A DNA stretch of 64,000 nt from an uncultured Chryseobacterium sp. GTDB taxonomy: Bacteria > Bacteroidota > Bacteroidia > Flavobacteriales > Weeksellaceae. Within the stretch, counting starts at the first letter, position 1. Each line of letters begins with the position of its first letter. Position numbers and translations under genes: made by a program. Under the pieces are notes generated by a model, which saw nothing but the letters and a program-made list of their open reading frames with translations, was not told where the DNA came from and did not search any database. This document shows positions 26,916-34,967 of the stretch, piece after piece. The stretch spans positions 124,001 to 188,000 of the forward strand of contig CAJYRQ010000078.1 of assembly GCA_913777465.1 (NCBI GenBank). Direction: 5' to 3'.

Positions 26916-27458
26916 ATGAAATACACCGTACAATATATCATTGAAAGATTTAATCATCAGGAAAAACCGGATTTTCTGTTTTTCTGGGGACATACGGTAA
27001 AAGAGCAAGTGACCAAAGCCTGTTTCAGCCAGTGGTTTCCGGCTGAGTTTCAGGAGGACGAAATCACTTATAAAACTGCCGAACATTATATGATGGCAGG
27101 GAAAGCAAGGTTGTTTAACGATCACGAAATTTTAAAACAGATCATCAAATCTGAAACTCCGGATCAGGTTAAAAAACTGGAAAGGAAAGTCAAAAATTTT
27201 GATCCGCAGCTTTGGGATGAGCATAAATATGAAATCGTAAAACAGGGAAACCTGCTGAAGTTTTCTCAGCACAAAGCGCTTAAAGAATTTTTGCTGTCCA
27301 CGGAAGAAAAGGTTTTGGTGGAAGCCAGCCCTTACGATACCATCTGGGGCATCGGAATGCCGGAAACCAATTCCAAAGCCCTAAATCCATCGCAGTGGAA
27401 CGGTGAAAATCTCCTGGGATTTGCTTTGATGGAAGTACGGGACGAACTGAGAAAGTAA
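26916..27458 (+). CDS. NADAR (YbiA/DUF1768) domain protein
   Basis: A 180-residue single-domain NADAR protein. Family members cleave N-glycosidic bonds: some process riboflavin intermediates (YbiA) and others remove ADP-ribose from guanine. Visible motifs are FFWGH (22-26), ACFSQWFPAEF, KTAEHYMMAGKARLF with Glu56 and Lys63, NLLKFSQHKALKEFL, SPYDTIWGIG and NGENLLGFALMEVR. The ATG at 26916 follows the operator by two bases. It is the first gene of the NAD/ADP-ribose block, which favours the ADP-ribosyl-hydrolase role over riboflavin metabolism. Confidence 0.9.
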   Translation: MKYTVQYIIERFNHQEKPDFLFFWGHTVKEQVTKACFSQWFPAEFQEDEITYKTAEHYMMAGKARLFNDHEILKQIIKSETPDQVKKLERKVKNFDPQLWDEHKYEIVKQGNLLKFSQHKALKEFLLSTEEKVLVEASPYDTIWGIGMPETNSKALNPSQWNGENLLGFALMEVRDELRK

Positions 27459-27483
27459 AAACACAAACCAAACACCTGATATT

Positions 27484-28035
27484 ATGGAAAAGACAATACT
27501 GCATCCGGAAATCTTTCTGATCGAAAATTTCCTGACGAATGAAGAATGCGACCAGTATATTGATCTGACAAAAGACAAAATTTTTGAAGAAGCAAAGATC
27601 AATATGCAGGGAAGGCAGGTGATGAGCAAAGGCATCCGAAACAACGACCGGCTGATGGTTTTCGATAATGAACTGGCTGAAAACCTGTTTCAAAGAGCCG
27701 CCCGATTTCTTCCTCAGATCCATGAAACCTATAAAGTTTCAGGCTTCAATGAAATGTTCAGGATCTACAAATATTCGGCCGGACAACGGTTCAAAATGCA
27801 CCGCGACGGAAGCTATATCAGGAATGAAAACGAAAAAAGTTTTTACACCTTCCTGATTTATCTGAATGATAATTTTGAAGGTGGGGAAACCGAATTTGAA
27901 GGGTTGTTCACCGTCGCTCCGAAAAAGGGTTCCGCACTGGTTTTCCATCATCCGTTAAGACACGAAGGGAAAACGCTGATCAGCGGACTGAAATATGTGC
28001 TGAGGACGGACATTATGTACACAAGAGAACAATAA
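27484..28035 (+). CDS. 2-oxoglutarate/Fe(II) dioxygenase of the prolyl-4-hydroxylase type
   Basis: A 183-residue P4Hc-fold dioxygenase. The iron ligands are seen as the HxD motif in KMHRDGSY (His106, Asp108) and a distal His in HPLRHEGK (His160), with the 2OG-binding basic residue in KYVLRTDI. It follows NADAR by 25 bases and is probably co-transcribed. Family members hydroxylate protein side chains or nucleic-acid bases. The substrate is unknown; in this setting it could process a modified nucleotide or protein. Confidence 0.85.
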   Translation: MEKTILHPEIFLIENFLTNEECDQYIDLTKDKIFEEAKINMQGRQVMSKGIRNNDRLMVFDNELAENLFQRAARFLPQIHETYKVSGFNEMFRIYKYSAGQRFKMHRDGSYIRNENEKSFYTFLIYLNDNFEGGETEFEGLFTVAPKKGSALVFHHPLRHEGKTLISGLKYVLRTDIMYTREQ

Positions 28036-28125
28036 ACGGATAGAATTAACTTCCGTATTGCATTAAAATAAAGCCCGAAATGCAGCGGGTAACTATAAAA
28101 ACAGTCTTTAACTAAAATTTACGTT

Positions 28126-28992
28126 ATGGGAAGTACAAGATACGACATGGACGCTCGTTTCGACAGAGCAAGAAAGATGGGATATGCATCAAAAAGTGCA
28201 GGTGAAATTTTCACTCAGAACGCGGAAAGAAGGGCACACGAATCAATGAACCCGAATGGCGTCTTCTTCAGGGAAGCCCGGGACTCATCCGTACACCCGG
28301 AATCATTCCCGATTATTTTAGGACTGGATGTTACCGGAAGCATGGGCCATATTCCATATAACCTAATCCAGGAAGGCCTTCCCAAGCTGATGGGCGGAAT
28401 TATCCAGGGCGGGGTTCCGGATGCCGCACTCCTGTTTATGGGAATCGGGGATCACGAATGCGACAATTATCCGTTGCAGGTGGGGCAATTTGAATCCGGT
28501 GACGAAGAGCTGGATATGTGGCTTACGAGAACCTATATTGAATCCGGAGGCGGCGGAAACGGCGGGGAAAGTTACCTGCTGGCCTGGTATTTTGCCGCTT
28601 TCCATACCCGCACCGATGCTTTTGAAAAAAGAGGACAGAGAGGATTGCTGTTTACCGTGGGTGACGAGCCCTGCCTGAAAACCCTTCCTGCCTCTGCGAT
28701 CCGGGAGATTATGGGAGCCGGCCAGCAGACTTTTACCCATAAGGAACTTCTGGCTGAGGCAAGAAAGAAATATGAAGTCTACCACATCAATGTCCTTCAC
28801 TCAGACCAGGCGATGCGGGCCGACCGCGGATGGAAAGACCTGCTGGGAAGAAATTGCGTATCGATTACCGATTACCGGGATGTTCCGTATGTGATCAAGG
28901 AAATTGTCTGCAAAACCTGTAAGGCCGGCCAGCATGCAGAAGAAGAACACCGGGAAGGATGGAGCGGAATGATTCAGAGATTTTTAAGATGA
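28126..28992 (+). CDS. VWA-like protein with a MIDAS motif
   Basis: A 288-residue cytoplasmic protein without signal peptide. From about residue 60 it has a von Willebrand A-like fold: ILGLDVTGSMG (Asp68-x-Thr70-x-Ser72, the metal-ion-dependent adhesion site in DxTxS form), LLFMGIGDHE and GLLFTVGDEPCL. A Gly-rich loop, ESGGGGNGGESY, lies near residue 145, and a CKTCKAGQHAEE segment near the end could bind metal. It overlaps the PurA-like gene by four bases, which suggests that the two products work together. Function unknown. Confidence 0.7.
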   Translation: MGSTRYDMDARFDRARKMGYASKSAGEIFTQNAERRAHESMNPNGVFFREARDSSVHPESFPIILGLDVTGSMGHIPYNLIQEGLPKLMGGIIQGGVPDAALLFMGIGDHECDNYPLQVGQFESGDEELDMWLTRTYIESGGGGNGGESYLLAWYFAAFHTRTDAFEKRGQRGLLFTVGDEPCLKTLPASAIREIMGAGQQTFTHKELLAEARKKYEVYHINVLHSDQAMRADRGWKDLLGRNCVSITDYRDVPYVIKEIVCKTCKAGQHAEEEHREGWSGMIQRFLR

Positions 28993-30056
28993 AAACTGCA
29001 GAAATCGTTATAGGACTGGGATTCGGGGATGAAGGCAAAGGCACCACCACCGATTTCCTCGCAGCCCGGGATCCGGAGGCCGTGGTCATCCGCTTTTCGG
29101 GAGGGCAGCAGGCGGCGCATACGGTAATGATCGGTGAACGGAAGCATGTGCATTCCAGCTTTTGCAGCGGGGCATTGCGTGGACTGCCGTCCTATTTTAC
29201 CGAACATTGCACCATCTATCCGGTTTTTATGTATAATGAATGGAAGGAACTGAAAGACAAAAACGGGAATACCAGACTTCATATCCATCCGCTGGCTAAA
29301 GTAACAACGCCGTTTGATGTCCTTCACAACAGGAGAGACCTACGGAATACGGAGCACGGAACCTGCGGAAAAGGAGTCGGTGCCACGATGAAAAGGCATG
29401 AAAGCCCTTACCGGCTGTTTGCGGCCGACCTGATCGCGCCGAGACCGATGCTGATCGAGAAGCTGAAAGGCATTGCTTTTTATTACGGCTTTTCCGAAGG
29501 TGAAGAAATACAGCAGGCACTCGATGATTTCATTCACGCCATTGATAAAATGGACTGGAATATCGAAGGCTACGGTTACCTGCAAACTTTTAACCATCTG
29601 ATTTTTGAAGGCAGCCAGGGAATCCTGCTGGATATGGACCACGGCGTATTTCCGAATGTGACCTATGCCCATACCACTTCAAAAAATGCCCGTGAAGTGT
29701 GCCGGCAGCTGGGAATCGATCATGTTGAAATGTTCTACGTCACACGAAGTTATGGCACCCGTCACGGAAACGGCTGGATGAGTAATGAAAAAGAGCTTCC
29801 GTTAAGGAACAATGAACAGGAAACCTGTACATTTAATGACTATCAGGGAGCTTTCCGTACCGGAGATCTGGATTACCAACTGCTGGATTATGCCTTAAAG
29901 GTAGATGAAGGCTATGGTTTTGCTCAGCGGAAAAACCTGGTGATTACCTGCCTTGATCAGTTGGACGAACCTTTTGAACCAGGAAAAATGAAAGTAAAGT
30001 TTGATGAAATGTGGGGATCCTTTTCTCCGTATTCAAAGGATTTCAGAAAAATTTAA
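28989..30056 (+). CDS. Short divergent adenylosuccinate synthetase (PurA) paralogue
   Basis: A 355-residue member of the PurA superfamily, some 70 residues shorter than housekeeping PurA. The GTP loop is GFGDEGKG (11-18) with the catalytic Asp14, and the catalytic His is in QAAHT (His44). FEGSQGILLDMDHG and the Thr/Arg-rich FYVTRSYGTRHGNG segments match PurA positions. The aspartate-binding loop TTGRxRR is not conserved (the local sequence is DYQGAFRTGDLD), and the C-terminal domain is truncated. It probably acts on a different nucleotide or amine donor, as phage PurZ does. The start overlaps the VWA stop (ATGA). Confidence 0.82.
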   Translation: MKTAEIVIGLGFGDEGKGTTTDFLAARDPEAVVIRFSGGQQAAHTVMIGERKHVHSSFCSGALRGLPSYFTEHCTIYPVFMYNEWKELKDKNGNTRLHIHPLAKVTTPFDVLHNRRDLRNTEHGTCGKGVGATMKRHESPYRLFAADLIAPRPMLIEKLKGIAFYYGFSEGEEIQQALDDFIHAIDKMDWNIEGYGYLQTFNHLIFEGSQGILLDMDHGVFPNVTYAHTTSKNAREVCRQLGIDHVEMFYVTRSYGTRHGNGWMSNEKELPLRNNEQETCTFNDYQGAFRTGDLDYQLLDYALKVDEGYGFAQRKNLVITCLDQLDEPFEPGKMKVKFDEMWGSFSPYSKDFRKI

Positions 30057-30084
30057 GTATCAATTATAATCAGAAAACAGCATC

Positions 30085-30555
30085 ATGAAGGAGATCAGAT
30101 ATATAAAAGGCGACGCTACCAAACCGTCAACCGCAGGAAATCAAATTATTGCCCATATCTGCAATGATATTGGAGGCTGGGGAAAAGGTTTTGTTTTAGC
30201 CGTTTCCAAAAGATGGAAAAAGCCTGAGAACGATTACCGGGATTGGTATAAAAGCGGAATTCATTTTAATCTGGGAGAAATCCAAATGGTTCAGGTAGAA
30301 GAAGACCTGTGGGTATGCAATATGATCGGTCAGCATAAAACCGTCACCACTTCAAAAGGGCTGGCTCCGATCCGGTATGAAGCAGTTGAAAGCTGCCTGA
30401 AAAAACTTGCTGCTGAAGCTTTGTCATTAAATGCAAGCATCCACATGCCCAGGATCGGCTGTGGTCTCGCAGGAGGAAAATGGGAAGAAATCGAACCGAT
30501 TATTCAAACCACATTGCTTGAAAACGGTATAGAAGTGTATGTCTATGACTTTTAA
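30085..30555 (+). CDS. Macrodomain protein, ALC1/TARG1-like class
   Basis: A 156-residue single macrodomain. ADP-ribose-binding features are KGDAT (8-12), AHICNDIGGWGKGF (23-36) and MPRIGCGLAGGKWEEI (about 127-142). The class includes TARG1 and the DarG antitoxin macrodomain, which remove ADP-ribose from proteins or DNA. TARG1's catalytic Asp in GCGLD is replaced here by Ala, as in DarG-like members, so the activity may differ from TARG1. It follows the PurA-like gene by 28 bases. Confidence 0.88.
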   Translation: MKEIRYIKGDATKPSTAGNQIIAHICNDIGGWGKGFVLAVSKRWKKPENDYRDWYKSGIHFNLGEIQMVQVEEDLWVCNMIGQHKTVTTSKGLAPIRYEAVESCLKKLAAEALSLNASIHMPRIGCGLAGGKWEEIEPIIQTTLLENGIEVYVYDF

Positions 30556-30587
30556 TCCAAAATTTAACAGAGTTTGAAAATCCTTGC

Positions 30588-30665
30588 GGACTTTGCTGAA
30601 GTATCTTTGCAAACTTAAAAACAGGGAGTAGTTTAAAAAAACTTTGCGCCCTTTGCGTTAAAAAA
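30588..30665 (+). repeat. Dispersed TTTGCG repeat, copy 1
   Basis: It includes CTTTGCAAACTTAAAAACAG and AACTTTGCGCCCTTTGCGTT, ending just before the ATG at 30675. The same arrangement of words recurs at 34190-34266 just before the sirtuin gene. This is a common kind of flavobacterial intergenic repeat. Confidence 0.6.
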
Positions 30666-30674
30666 CAAATAACC

Positions 30675-31907
30675 ATGAAAACACAAACCTTATACAGACC
30701 GGTCGGAGAAAAAGAAATGCTTTTAATCATTGAAAGCGGTTACATGGCATTTCCTCCCAGGCTGGAATGGCAGCCGATTTTCTATCCTGTCCTGAATGAA
30801 GACTACGCTTCCGAAATTGCCGAAAAGTGGAACACCCGCGATGAAGCCGGAAATTATTTAGGATTCGTCACCAGATTTGAAGTGCTTGAGGAAGTGTTCA
30901 ACAAATACCCTTCCCAGAATGTCGGGGCTAAAAACCATAATGAACTTTGGGTGCCCGCAGAAGAGCTGGAAGCTTTCAATCAGGCGATCACCGGAAGAAT
31001 TGAAGCCACTCAGGTTTTTATCGGGAAAGATTTCAAAGAAACGGCACATGCAGACATCGAAAATTTACTATTCAACATTAAAAAACTCATCATGACCAAT
31101 AAAGGAATGGCAAAAGATACCCTGGAAATCTTAGCCAGGAAATATTATATTAACGAAAATAACGAAAAGATAAGCATCGAAAACGAACTGGAAGCTTCTG
31201 TCAAGGGAACCGTTCTGTTTTCATCTGAAAAACTTGCGGAACTTACCGAAAAAGAAATTCCGGATAAGCATCTTGAGACCCGGTTTGAAGTCTGGAGATG
31301 CAGTTCCCTGAAAGCCATTTTACAGCTGGCGGAGCAGGAAAACCAGGAAAAAATCATGTGCCTGAATTTTGCCTCGGCCAAAAACCCCGGCGGCGGCTTC
31401 ATCAACGGAGCGGAAGCACAGGAAGAAAGCCTGGCAAGAACTTCAGGATTGCATGAAAGCCTGCTCCAGGCATGGGATTATTATAAAATCCATCGGGAAA
31501 TGGAATCCTGCTTTTATACCGACATGATGATTTACAGCCCGAAAGTTCCGGTTTTCCGCAAAGACAAAGGCGAATTGCTGCCGAAGCCGGTTTTGTGTAA
31601 TTTTATTACCTCTCCGGCAGTGAACGCGGGTGTCGTTAAACGTCAGGAGCCGGAAAGAGCCGGTGAAATTTTCGGCGCCATGGATATCAGGACGGATAAG
31701 ATGCTGGCGCTGGCATTACACAAAGGAAATGAAACCCTGATTTTAGGCGCCTGGGGATGCGGTGTCTTTAAAAATGATCCGGAAGAAATTGCCGAACTGT
31801 TTAAAAAGCACCTTCAGGGTAAATACAAAAATAAATTTAAAAGAGTGGTCTTTGCAATTCTCTCGAAGAAAGAGGAGATGATCAGGCCGTTCGAAGAAAT
31901 ATCATGA
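30675..31907 (+). CDS. Fusion: ADP-ribosylation/crystallin-J1-like domain plus TIGR02452 PARG-like macrodomain
   Basis: A 410-residue fusion. Residues 1-115 match the short proteins annotated as ADP-ribosylation/crystallin J1 (YRPVGEKEM, FPPRLEWQPIFYPVLNEDYA, NHNELWVPAEELEAFN). From Met140 it is a complete TIGR02452 protein, the microbial poly(ADP-ribose) glycohydrolase type, with NPGGG (237-241) and catalytic QEE (249-251), then LGAWGCGVF near 360. These domains are usually separate proteins. An internal start at 31092 could yield the PARG part alone. The end overlaps the next gene by four bases. Confidence 0.83.
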   Translation: MKTQTLYRPVGEKEMLLIIESGYMAFPPRLEWQPIFYPVLNEDYASEIAEKWNTRDEAGNYLGFVTRFEVLEEVFNKYPSQNVGAKNHNELWVPAEELEAFNQAITGRIEATQVFIGKDFKETAHADIENLLFNIKKLIMTNKGMAKDTLEILARKYYINENNEKISIENELEASVKGTVLFSSEKLAELTEKEIPDKHLETRFEVWRCSSLKAILQLAEQENQEKIMCLNFASAKNPGGGFINGAEAQEESLARTSGLHESLLQAWDYYKIHREMESCFYTDMMIYSPKVPVFRKDKGELLPKPVLCNFITSPAVNAGVVKRQEPERAGEIFGAMDIRTDKMLALALHKGNETLILGAWGCGVFKNDPEEIAELFKKHLQGKYKNKFKRVVFAILSKKEEMIRPFEEIS

Positions 31908-32539
31908 AACTCAAATTAAAAAAATATAAAGAACAGATACAGGACTGGCCGCAGGAAGGACATCACCTTATGGCGCAATATAATGACGAAAAGATTATTA
32001 TCTACCAGTCTTACCGGAAAGCCATCGGGGAATTTGCTGTAAGGAACCAGTATTTCGGAGGGCCTTTCAGCCTGGAAAGGATGACCTGGATCAAGCCGAA
32101 CTTCCTCTGGATGATGTACCGGAACGGCTGGGGAACAAAAGAAGGGCAGGAATATGTGCTGGCCATTCACCTGAAGATGGATGCTTTCAGAAAATACCTG
32201 GAAAACGCCGTCTATTCTTCCTACAATGACCGGTTGGGAATCTCCAGGGAAGAATGGCAGGATGAGGTACAAGCATCCTCCGCCAGATTGCAGTGGGATC
32301 CGGATCACGATCCTTTCGGGGCAAAACAGGAAAGAAGGGCGATCCAGATCGGATTAAGAAATGACCTGATCCGATCCTTTGCCAAAGAAGATCTCATTTT
32401 AATTGAAAATATTTCGGAATTTGTAAAAGAACAGCATCAGTTTGTTTTGAATGATAATCTGGATCAGCTGATGTTGCCTGAAGAAAAACCGTTGCTGTTT
32501 GATGATGGGGATCTAAATAGAAAATTAAGACTTAAATAA
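31904..32539 (+). CDS. DUF4291 family protein
   Basis: A 211-residue DUF4291 protein. The core is IIIYQSYRKAIGEFAV (about 31-46), FSLERMTWIKPNFLWMMYR (55-73), GWGTKEGQEYVLAIHLKM and LQWDPDHDPFGAKQERRAIQIGLR. The biochemical function is not established to my knowledge; a relation to ADP-ribosyltransferases has been suggested for several such NAD-island families, which I cannot verify here. Its start overlaps the PARG fusion and its stop overlaps the next ATG (TAATG), so it is tightly coupled to ADP-ribose enzymes. Confidence 0.82.
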   Translation: MKLKLKKYKEQIQDWPQEGHHLMAQYNDEKIIIYQSYRKAIGEFAVRNQYFGGPFSLERMTWIKPNFLWMMYRNGWGTKEGQEYVLAIHLKMDAFRKYLENAVYSSYNDRLGISREEWQDEVQASSARLQWDPDHDPFGAKQERRAIQIGLRNDLIRSFAKEDLILIENISEFVKEQHQFVLNDNLDQLMLPEEKPLLFDDGDLNRKLRLK

Positions 32540-33448
32540 TGAAAAATAAACTCTTGCTTGCTTCGGAATCGCTGACGGGAATCTCCATCGGCGATGCTTT
32601 CGGCGAATGTTTTTTTGGCGAGGAAAGCTTTGTCAAGGCATCCATTCAGCAAAAGATAATTCCCGGGACTGCTTTGGATTTTACCGATGATACCATTATG
32701 GCCATTGCCGTTTTCAAATCTTTGGAAAAATTCGGCGAAATCAACCAAGATTTTCTGGCAGAAGAGTTTACGGAAAATTACTATCTGGACGTCAACCGCG
32801 GATACGGACCTTCCATGCACCGGTATTTTCAGAGAAGTAAAAAGCGGTGAGCACTGGAAAGAAGTTTCTTATGCCAAATTTGAGGGACAGGGTTCTATGG
32901 GAAACGGCGGCGCGATGAGGGCTGCTGTAATCGGAGCTTACTTTTATGATGATTTTGCCAGGCTCAAAGAAAATGCGGAGCGGTCGTGCGAAGTGACTCA
33001 CGCTAACCGGGAAGCCATAGAAGGGACAAAAGCCATTGCCCTGGCTGCCGCCTTTGCTGTCAGGGAAAAAATGGGAATCGAAATATTGGATCAGCAGGAT
33101 TTCATCCGAAATATTCAGCACGAATTAATGGATTCCGATATGAAAAGCAAACTGAACAAATGCTTATATTTAGACGGAAATCCCAGTATGGAATTGTTGG
33201 TGAAAACGTTGGGAAACGGAATAAAAATGACGGCTCAGGATACGGTCCCTCTGGTCATCTGGATGCTTTCCCGGTACCGGAACAATCTGGAAGAATGCCT
33301 TTGGAACACCGTTTCCGCTCTGGGCGACCGGGATACGACCTGCGCGATAGCCGGAGGCGTAAGCATTCTGTGCTGTGAAGAAAATACCGTTCCGGAATGG
33401 ATAACCCTAATTGAAAACTGGAAAAAAAGCAGATTTTATGAACATTGA
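32539..33448 (+). pseudogene. ADP-ribosylglycohydrolase interrupted by a single frameshift
   Basis: The first frame (32539-32850) encodes the DraG/ARH N terminus, with GISIGDAFGE and the metal-binding FTDDTIMAIAV, and stops after RYFQRSKKR. The rest continues in the next frame with SGEHWKEVSYAKFEGQGSMGNGGAMR and the second metal motif GDRDTTCAIAGG up to 33448. Removing one T from the TTTT run at 32826-32829 restores one 302-residue protein with all motifs. It is therefore a very recent mutation, a sequencing error, or less likely a programmed shift. It overlaps the following macrodomain gene by 11 bases. Confidence 0.88.
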
Positions 33449-33959
33449 ACTCATTAAAGGCGACATCACCAAAATACAGACCGATGCTATCGTGAATGCG
33501 GCCAATTCCTCTTTGCTGGGCGGCGGCGGGGTAGACGGGGCCATTCACCGGGCCGGCGGAAAGGAGATCCTGGACGAATGCATGGAGATCAGGAACAGGC
33601 AGGGGAAATGCAATACCGGAGAAGCGGTGGTAACCATAGCCGGGAACCTTCCGGCACAATACGTTATTCATACCGTTGGCCCGGTGTGGAACGGAGACGA
33701 AGAGAAGTGCTTTCCATTATTGGAAAACTGCTATAAAAATTCACTGAAGCTGGCAGAAAGCCTAGGTGTGAAAACCATCGCTTTCCCCAACATCAGCACC
33801 GGCATCTACCGTTTTCCAAAAGAAACGGCAGGAAAAATTGCCGTGGAAACGGTAAAGAATTTCAAGTCAGACACCATTGAAAAAGTTATTTTCGTCTGCT
33901 TTGATGATGAAAACGAAGCGATTTACAAAAAATTATTGGAGAACAATAATAAAATGTAA
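33438..33959 (+). CDS. MacroD-type macrodomain protein (O-acetyl-ADP-ribose deacetylase type)
   Basis: A 173-residue macrodomain of the YmdB/MacroD class, which hydrolyses O-acetyl-ADP-ribose and mono-ADP-ribosylated acidic residues. Diagnostic motifs are [22 protein letters not shown] (about 19-40) and [16 protein letters not shown]. The ATG at 33438 gives the standard start ([11 protein letters not shown]); the longer frame from 33411 only overlaps the upstream gene. Together with the sirtuin downstream it could recycle the sirtuin product O-acetyl-ADP-ribose. Confidence 0.93.
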   Translation: MNIELIKGDITKIQTDAIVNAANSSLLGGGGVDGAIHRAGGKEILDECMEIRNRQGKCNTGEAVVTIAGNLPAQYVIHTVGPVWNGDEEKCFPLLENCYKNSLKLAESLGVKTIAFPNISTGIYRFPKETAGKIAVETVKNFKSDTIEKVIFVCFDDENEAIYKKLLENNNKM

Positions 33960-34280
33960 GAGCATGTTTAAATTTAGGGCTGATTTTACCATTAAGTAAT
34001 TAAGGTATTTTTAGCTTTAAAAATCAATGTATTAAGTGCTGTCTTATTCATTAAAATTAAAGTAAAAGTTTTCACAGCGGTAAAGTTAAGAAATAAACAA
34101 AATTTATTTAAGTTCAGAAAATTAAGATTAAAAATTATAACGTAAAATTTCTGAGTTAAAATTGAAACAGGTTCTAAGTTTTATGTTCTTTGCTGAGTGA
34201 AACGCCTTTGCGAACCTTAAAGCAGTTAGTTTACAAAAATTCTTTGCGAACTCTGCGTTAAATTTAAATAATAAAAACAA
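33960..34280. other. Intergenic, AT-rich, with dispersed-repeat sequence before the sirtuin gene
   Basis: It splits the NAD block into two transcription-linked halves. It starts with an AT-rich segment (TACCATTAAGTAATTAAGG, AAAATTAAGATTAAAAATTA) of the kind repeated in flavobacterial intergenic regions. It ends with the TTTGCG-type repeat (34190-34266). TAAATTTA at 34259-34266 could be a weak -7 element. No gene seen. Confidence 0.5.
34190..34266 (+). repeat. Dispersed TTTGCG repeat, copy 2
   Basis: GCCTTTGCGAACCTTAAAGC, TTAGTTTA and TTCTTTGCGAACTCTGCGTT align in order with 30588-30665. Both copies end within 20 bases of a start codon. Confidence 0.6.
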
Positions 34281-34967
34281 ATGAAAAAATTAACTATATT
34301 AACCGGCGCCGGAATCAGTGCCGAAAGCGGAATAAAAACCTTCAGAGACGGAGACGGGCTCTGGGAAAACCACAGCATTACCGATGTGGCCAGCCCCGAA
34401 GGATGGCGCAGAGACCCGGCATTGGTCCTGGAATTTTACAACCAGCGGCGCCGCCAGCTTCATGAAGTGGAACCCAATGACGCCCACCGTTTACTGGCAG
34501 AACTTGAACAATATTTCGACGTTCAGATCATTACCCAGAATATCGACGACCTGCACGAAAGAGCCGGATCGACCAATATCCTGCATCTTCACGGCGAGCT
34601 CTTCAAATCCTGTTCAAGCAACAACAAGAACCTGATCTATGAGCATAAACATGACATCAACATCGGTGATAAAGCGGAAGACGGATCACAACTGAGACCG
34701 TTTATCGTTTGGTTTGGCGAAGATGTACCATTGATGAAGGAAGCCACCCAAATGGCCAAAGAAGCCGATATTTTCCTGGTCATCGGAACCTCTCTGCAGG
34801 TCTACCCGGCGGCAGGATTGCTTCACGACATTAAGGACGACTGTCTGCTGATTGTAATCAATCCCAACGAAACGAACTTCGGCTATGGGCAGAGAGCAGT
34901 GGTCATGAAAGAAACCGCAACCCAGGGAATGAAACTGTTGTTTGATAAACTGGTAAACCTTGCGTGA
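34281..34967 (+). CDS. Sir2 NAD-dependent deacylase (class III signature)
   Basis: A 228-residue sirtuin with GAGISAESGI (9-18), TQNIDDLHERAG (85-96) and the catalytic His104 in LHLHGEL. Tyr53 and Arg56 in FYNQRRR match the Tyr-x-x-Arg pair of CobB/SIRT5-type enzymes, which favour succinyl or malonyl lysine. The zinc ribbon is reduced: only one Cys (111) is near the usual site, so the structural zinc is probably absent. The stop overlaps the next ATG (TGATG). Confidence 0.92.
   Translation: MKKLTILTGAGISAESGIKTFRDGDGLWENHSITDVASPEGWRRDPALVLEFYNQRRRQLHEVEPNDAHRLLAELEQYFDVQIITQNIDDLHERAGSTNILHLHGELFKSCSSNNKNLIYEHKHDINIGDKAEDGSQLRPFIVWFGEDVPLMKEATQMAKEADIFLVIGTSLQVYPAAGLLHDIKDDCLLIVINPNETNFGYGQRAVVMKETATQGMKLLFDKLVNLA

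Noticed and set aside
28989-30056. Housekeeping PurA
   Set aside because: About 70 residues too short, aspartate loop altered, and embedded in an NAD gene cluster; better seen as a divergent paralogue.
32826-32829. Programmed frameshift in the ADP-ribosylglycohydrolase
   Set aside because: No slippery heptamer, stimulatory hairpin or rare-codon context is evident; mutation or read error is simpler.
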